Origin: Segatella hominis
GTDB lineage: Bacteria; Bacteroidota; Bacteroidia; Bacteroidales; Bacteroidaceae
DNA length: 64,000 bases
NCBI RefSeq assembly: GCF_004535825.1
Contig: NZ_SGVY01000015.1
Coordinates: forward strand, 1-64,000
Direction: 5' to 3'
The position numbers and the translations under genes are program-made. Numbering within the stretch: position 1 is the first letter of the stretch; every line of letters begins with the position of its first letter. Shown here in pieces: positions 60,531-64,000 of this stretch. The notes under the pieces were generated by a model. That model saw only the letters and a program-made list of their open reading frames with translations, ran no database searches and was not told the DNA's origin.

Positions 60531-61538
60531 TTATTTTAGCAGCTGGTCTAACTTTCGTTTCAGTTCTTCACGCTTCAGTCCCCGGGCTACAATCTTGCCG
60601 TTCTGCAAGACGATGACGTCTGGAACTGCGGTCATGCCCAACTTCTGCAGCGTTTTGTCCTCCAGCATATCGCCAGTACAGATGTTTGGCCAGGAGATAG
60701 AGTCTCTTGTAAGATTTCGCTTGCAGTCTGTGGCTGATGGGTCGATGCAGATACTCATCAATTTCAGGCGGCCCTTGGAATCCTGCATACGCTTCTTCAA
60801 TTCTCTGAGCAGGTCCTGACTGTCGTAATTGTAGGATGCCCAGGTGCTGATAACTGCTACTGGAGCACTGAGGAGGGTAGTACTGGAAACCATTTTGCCC
60901 TGGATGTCGTATGCCGTGAACTGAGGCAGGCGGCTGCCAGTATCTATTGTCTTCAACTGCTTCAACTGTTGCAGCATCTTCTGTAAACTACCATTCTGTG
61001 GCTGTGCCTCTGCCACCTTTGTCGTCAATGTATAGGCCTTGGCATAATCAGGCTGGGAGGTATTGACGAAATACTTTCTGATGAGATAAGTGCTGACGAT
61101 AGACTCTGGATGGTCTTTGATAAACTGTTCCGCCTTTGCCTTTTCTTCAGGAGGAGAGAGCTTGAGGATGTTCTCGCGGAACTGGTTCATCTGCTCATTT
61201 GCCTTGGTACCCTTTACGGACAGTTCCTTCAGATGGGATGCGTCTGCCTTGATATCGACAGAAGCGCCAGACTCTGCGAAGATAGGCTGCTCGGAAAAGT
61301 TAGGGAATACGACCATCAGCGTGAAAGGGTTCTTGCAGTCACACTCATAGGTGAAACGGCCACCTACAACCCTGATTGTATCAAGACCATTGATACCACC
61401 ATCCGGACTGTAAACATAAAATTCGCCTTGATTCATATTTAAAAATTTGCCTTCAAACTTAAAATGGCCACTACCTACACCACAAGAGGTGAGAAAAAGC
61501 GTAGCGAATAAAAATATGATGTAAGCAAATTTTTTCAT
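60531..61538 (-). CDS. DUF4369/thioredoxin-like lipoprotein without CxxC
   Basis: 335 residues. MKKFAYIIFLFATLFLTSCG is a lipoprotein signal. About 25-105 match DUF4369 (FEGKFLNMNQGEFYVYSPDG). The last about 130 residues follow the TlpA/AhpC redoxin fold (LPQFTAYDIQGKMVSSTTLL, VAVISTWASYNYDSQDLLRE, MTAVPDVIVLQNGKIVARG). At the active site WASYNYD stands where redox-active members have WAxWCxxC, so both cysteines are missing. It probably acts as a binding or structural protein in the periplasm, not as a reductase. Confidence 0.85.
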   Translation of the reverse strand: MKKFAYIIFLFATLFLTSCGVGSGHFKFEGKFLNMNQGEFYVYSPDGGINGLDTIRVVGGRFTYECDCKNPFTLMVVFPNFSEQPIFAESGASVDIKADASHLKELSVKGTKANEQMNQFRENILKLSPPEEKAKAEQFIKDHPESIVSTYLIRKYFVNTSQPDYAKAYTLTTKVAEAQPQNGSLQKMLQQLKQLKTIDTGSRLPQFTAYDIQGKMVSSTTLLSAPVAVISTWASYNYDSQDLLRELKKRMQDSKGRLKLMSICIDPSATDCKRNLTRDSISWPNICTGDMLEDKTLQKLGMTAVPDVIVLQNGKIVARGLKREELKRKLDQLLK

Positions 61539-61563
61539 AGATGAAAAATTTAAAGGGGGAGAG

Positions 61564-61650
61564 TGCCGCGAGCGGGACTCGAACCCGCACAGCCATTACT
61601 GGCCAAGGGATTTTAAGTCCCTCGTGTCTACCAATTCCACCATTGCGGCA
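61564..61650 (-). tRNA. tRNA-Leu (anticodon TAA)
   Basis: The 87-nt minus-strand sequence begins TGCCGCAATGGTGGAATTGG and has a long variable arm, as expected for leucine. GGGACTTAAAATCCC is the anticodon arm with TAA. GGGTTCGAGTCCC is the T arm. The acceptor stem closes TGCCGC with GCGGCA. Confidence 0.95.
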
Positions 61651-61668
61651 TGGTAAACGTTTGAGTTG

Positions 61669-61741
61669 AGCGGAAAACGGGACTCGGACCCGCGACCCCA
61701 ACCTTGGCAAGGTTGTGCTCTACCAACTGAGCTATTTCCGC
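61669..61741 (-). tRNA. tRNA-Gly (anticodon GCC)
   Basis: The 73-nt minus-strand sequence starts GCGGAAATAGCTCAGTTGGT. CAACCTTGCCAAGGTTG is the anticodon arm with GCC, and GCGGGTCCGAGTCCCG the T arm. It lies 18 bp upstream of tRNA-Leu, probably in one transcript. Confidence 0.95.
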
Positions 61742-61860
61742 GTTATCGAATTGCGAGTGCAAAGGTAGTATTATTTCCTGAAACTGCCAAATAGATTTAC
61801 ATATTTTAAGAAAAAAGTAGCTTTTTGTTTGCTATTTGCTGCTTTAAGGGATGTCAGAGG

Positions 61861-62505
61861 TCAATTATAAACACTTATAACTTTGCCTGTTCCGTTCGTT
61901 GTAGTTCCATACGAGAGGCTGTATTCCATCAGGCGGTTACCATCGGCTCCGTCGATAATGTTGCCATACTCTAAGTCGTAGATACGGTGGCACTTGGCGC
62001 AGATTACCTGTTGGCGGTTGGAAGAATTCCAATTTAGGGGAAAGTTGGTACCGCCATACTGGTCGATGCAGTTTGGGCACTGGCGGTCATAGGCTCTGTA
62101 TTTATTGAAATTACTGTTGCCGATGATAATGCCGTTGTTAGCGCCTAAATTGTAAACCTTGGCATATTGCAGTTCGGTAGCTGCGGTGATGCGGATGTCT
62201 TCTGTCTTGTTCCTGCCATCGTTGGGGGTAGAGTAGATATGCCAGATGTTGTTTTTGTAGGAAGCACTGACGAAGGTGTAGGTACCAAAGCCGTTGAGAG
62301 CTATTTCCAACGTATTGCCGGGATGGTTCTGCGTATGAAACGTAAAGCGGCAGAGAAAACGACGGCTGATGCTGTCTTCCGCTCCACAGGAAGTAAGAGT
62401 GGAAATGCCCATCGATAGGGGCAGTAAAGGAAATAAGGTGGAGAACATGGCCTTTGCGACCATGCTCTTCACCTTATTATATATATAGGAATATTTTTGA
62501 TTCAT
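61861..62505 (-). CDS. Lipoprotein-like protein with two CxxC pairs
   Basis: 214 residues. MNQKYSYIYNKVKSMVAKAM FSTLFPLLPLSMGISTLTSC has a late hydrophobic segment with a possible lipobox Cys at about 40; the real start may be the Met at residue 15. The C-terminal half holds CPNCIDQYGG and VICAKCHRIYDLEYGNIID, two CxxC pairs about 35 residues apart, which look like a zinc-ribbon or Rieske-like fold. Similar small proteins occur in Bacteroidales with no known function. The first codons contain a 15-mer repeat copy (62471-62485). Confidence 0.65.
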   Translation of the reverse strand: MNQKYSYIYNKVKSMVAKAMFSTLFPLLPLSMGISTLTSCGAEDSISRRFLCRFTFHTQNHPGNTLEIALNGFGTYTFVSASYKNNIWHIYSTPNDGRNKTEDIRITAATELQYAKVYNLGANNGIIIGNSNFNKYRAYDRQCPNCIDQYGGTNFPLNWNSSNRQQVICAKCHRIYDLEYGNIIDGADGNRLMEYSLSYGTTTNGTGKVISVYN

Positions 62506-62604
62506 TCTTTTTTGCTCGTTTTGAATTTTAGAGCCAAAGAATTGGCTTTCCCTTCGAGATACCGAACTTCGATTCTTCGTTCTTCACTCTTCACTCTTCG
62601 TTCT

Positions 62605-63942
62605 TCACTTCAAAAGTTCCTTTTCTGCATTCTCCATACGCTCGAAATGGAATTCGGAGAGGGTGTGGTTCATCAGCTCCTCTATCTTGTCATTGCAGAG
62701 GTTGCCGATACTGCCCTCGTGGGTATGATGGATGTCCTTGCAAGGTGTGAAGTTACCAGCCTCAATCTCCAGACCTACGGTCTTATAGGCATCACGGAAT
62801 GGCATTCCGTTGGCTGCCAGACGGTTCACTTCCTCTACGGAGAACATGAGGTCGTAGCGAGGGTCGTCGAGAATATGCTCGTTCACTTCCATCTTGTTGA
62901 TGATATAGGCTGCCATCTGCAGGCAGTCTTTCAGCTCACCGAAGGCAGGAAGGAATACTTCCTTGATGATCTGAAGATCACGGAAATAGCCTACTGGCAG
63001 GTTGTTCATGATGAGCATCACCTGCTGTGGAAGGCTCTGGAGCTTATTGCTCTTGGCACGAATCAGTTCGAATACATCTGGATTCTTCTTGTGAGGCATG
63101 ATGCTGGAACCCGTGGTGCACTCCTTAGGCAACTTGACGAAGCCGAAGTTTTGACAGTTGAACATGCAGGCGTCGAAAGCCATCTTGGCCAGTGTTCCTG
63201 CCACGGTAGCCATGGCAAAAGCCACATTGCGCTCCATCTTGCCACGACCCATCTGTGCATAGACCACATTATAGTCCATACTGTCGAAACCGAGCAACTG
63301 GGTAGTCATGGTGCGGTTGAGCGGGAAACTGCTGCCATAGCCGGCTGCACTTCCGAGCGGATTGCGGTTGGTCATGCGGTAGGCTGCCTGCAGGAAAAGC
63401 ATGTCGTCGGCAAGTCCTTCTGCATAAGCACCAAACCAGAGGCCGAAAGAGGAAGGCATGGCTACTTGGAGATGGGTGTAACCCGGCATCAGTACATCTT
63501 TGTACTGGTTGCTCTTCTGGATAAGTTCATCGAAGAGAATCTTGACGGAATCTACTATCTCCTTGAGTTCGTGGCGGGTAAAGAGCTTCAGATCCACAAG
63601 TACCTGGTCGTTGCGTGAACGGCCGGAATGAATCTTCTTGCCCATCTCGCCCAACTTCTGGGTGAGCATCAGTTCAACCTGGGAATGTACGTCTTCCACA
63701 CCGTCTTCTATCACAAATTCGCCCTTGTCGGCGATGGCATAAATCTGTTTGAGCTCAGCTAAGAGCTGGTCCAGTTCAGATTTCTCCAGCAGTCCGATAC
63801 TCTCCAGCATGGTGATATGAGCCATACTGCCCAGTACGTCATACTTGGCGAGGTAGAGGTCCAACTCACGGTCGCGACCAACGGTGAAACGTTCGATTTC
63901 CTTGTTTACTTCAAAGTTCTTTTCCCAAAGTTTATGTGCCAT
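62605..63942 (-). CDS. argH: Argininosuccinate lyase
   Basis: 445 residues. It splits argininosuccinate into arginine and fumarate, the last step of arginine synthesis. SGRSRNDQVLVDLKLF, MPGYTHLQVAMPSSFGLW and the signature GSSIMPHKKNPDVFELIRAK identify the fumarase/aspartase superfamily member. The start at 63942 gives MAHKLWEKNFEVNKEIERFT. The other arg genes are not in the window. 63943-64000 shows no promoter I can call. Confidence 0.96.
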   Translation of the reverse strand: MAHKLWEKNFEVNKEIERFTVGRDRELDLYLAKYDVLGSMAHITMLESIGLLEKSELDQLLAELKQIYAIADKGEFVIEDGVEDVHSQVELMLTQKLGEMGKKIHSGRSRNDQVLVDLKLFTRHELKEIVDSVKILFDELIQKSNQYKDVLMPGYTHLQVAMPSSFGLWFGAYAEGLADDMLFLQAAYRMTNRNPLGSAAGYGSSFPLNRTMTTQLLGFDSMDYNVVYAQMGRGKMERNVAFAMATVAGTLAKMAFDACMFNCQNFGFVKLPKECTTGSSIMPHKKNPDVFELIRAKSNKLQSLPQQVMLIMNNLPVGYFRDLQIIKEVFLPAFGELKDCLQMAAYIINKMEVNEHILDDPRYDLMFSVEEVNRLAANGMPFRDAYKTVGLEIEAGNFTPCKDIHHTHEGSIGNLCNDKIEELMNHTLSEFHFERMENAEKELLK

Positions 63943-64000
63943 TTTCTTTTGAATTTTTTGAATGAAAGGGGGAGGCTTCGGATTAATCCTCGTATGGAAT

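Noticed and set aside
62497-63618. Plus-strand open frame of 373 codons
   Set aside because: It is antisense to argH, which carries the full lyase signature; the frame is a shadow.

Overview
The window is from a low-GC member of the Bacteroidales, most likely a Prevotellaceae (Segatella/Prevotella copri-like) genome. This rests on SusC/SusD and NigD-like proteins, type IX secretion genes porU-porV, a type III glutamine synthetase, and the many TAnnTTTG -7 boxes with a TTG about 19-20 bp upstream, the Bacteroidetes sigma-70 promoter. No rRNA, CRISPR array or intact prophage is present.

Layout. 1-6.2 kb is a debris and defence island: the 3' end of a group II intron, three fragments of DUF1016 (YhcG-like) nuclease genes, a gutted AAA ATPase pseudogene, an Abi_2/AbiF-type HEPN gene behind a short terminator-ended leader, a HigBA toxin-antitoxin pair, an AAA/DUF234-type ATPase and a transposase stub. 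6.3-12.8 kb is amino-sugar and nitrogen metabolism: a pseudo-NagB/PIG-L fusion, nagB, an AraC regulator and glnN. 13.1-17.6 kb holds a second ATPase and the rplM-rpsI-rpsB-tsf cluster with structured leaders. 17.9-23.8 kb holds an FAH hydrolase, porU, porV and ispF, followed by a candidate sRNA. 24.5-33.4 kb has two glycosyltransferases, a hybrid histidine kinase, a small exported peptide, a sigma-54 response regulator, a NigD-like lipoprotein and a DUF3298 lipoprotein. 33.7-44.5 kb is a surface-glycan cluster (acetyltransferase, TarI-like cytidylyltransferase, SDR, LicD, flippase, glycosyltransferases, two DUF6080-type membrane proteins, GtrA). 44.5-64 kb has fabI, a third ATPase, susCD, a PP2C-like protein, a DUF1703 ATPase cassette, metG, a Fic gene, yifB/comM, a redoxin-like lipoprotein, tRNA-Leu, tRNA-Gly, a small Cys4 protein and argH.

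The most interesting signal is recurrent. The three intact AAA ATPase genes (4.3, 13.1 and 45.7 kb) and the Fic gene (57.4 kb) all encode a probable winged-helix segment. Each has at its own promoter a different, locus-specific array of long palindromes: upstream of the -33 box at 5.76 kb and 57.26 kb, over both promoter boxes at 45.6 kb, and in the 5' UTR at 13.0 kb. The Fic gene is bracketed by two identical 40-bp copies of its array, and the DUF1703 ATPase gene by two identical 58-bp copies of the metG 3' end. A gene-less array (40-bp perfect inverted repeats around three 23-bp repeats) sits at 29.78-29.98 kb. I infer a class of single-gene, self-regulated and perhaps mobile cassettes with private operators. 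A second candidate is the Abi_2 gene with its small upstream RNA, which could be an RNA-antitoxin arrangement.

All calls come from reading the sequence. Family names rest on recognised motifs, without any database search. Promoter and RNA calls are pattern matches.
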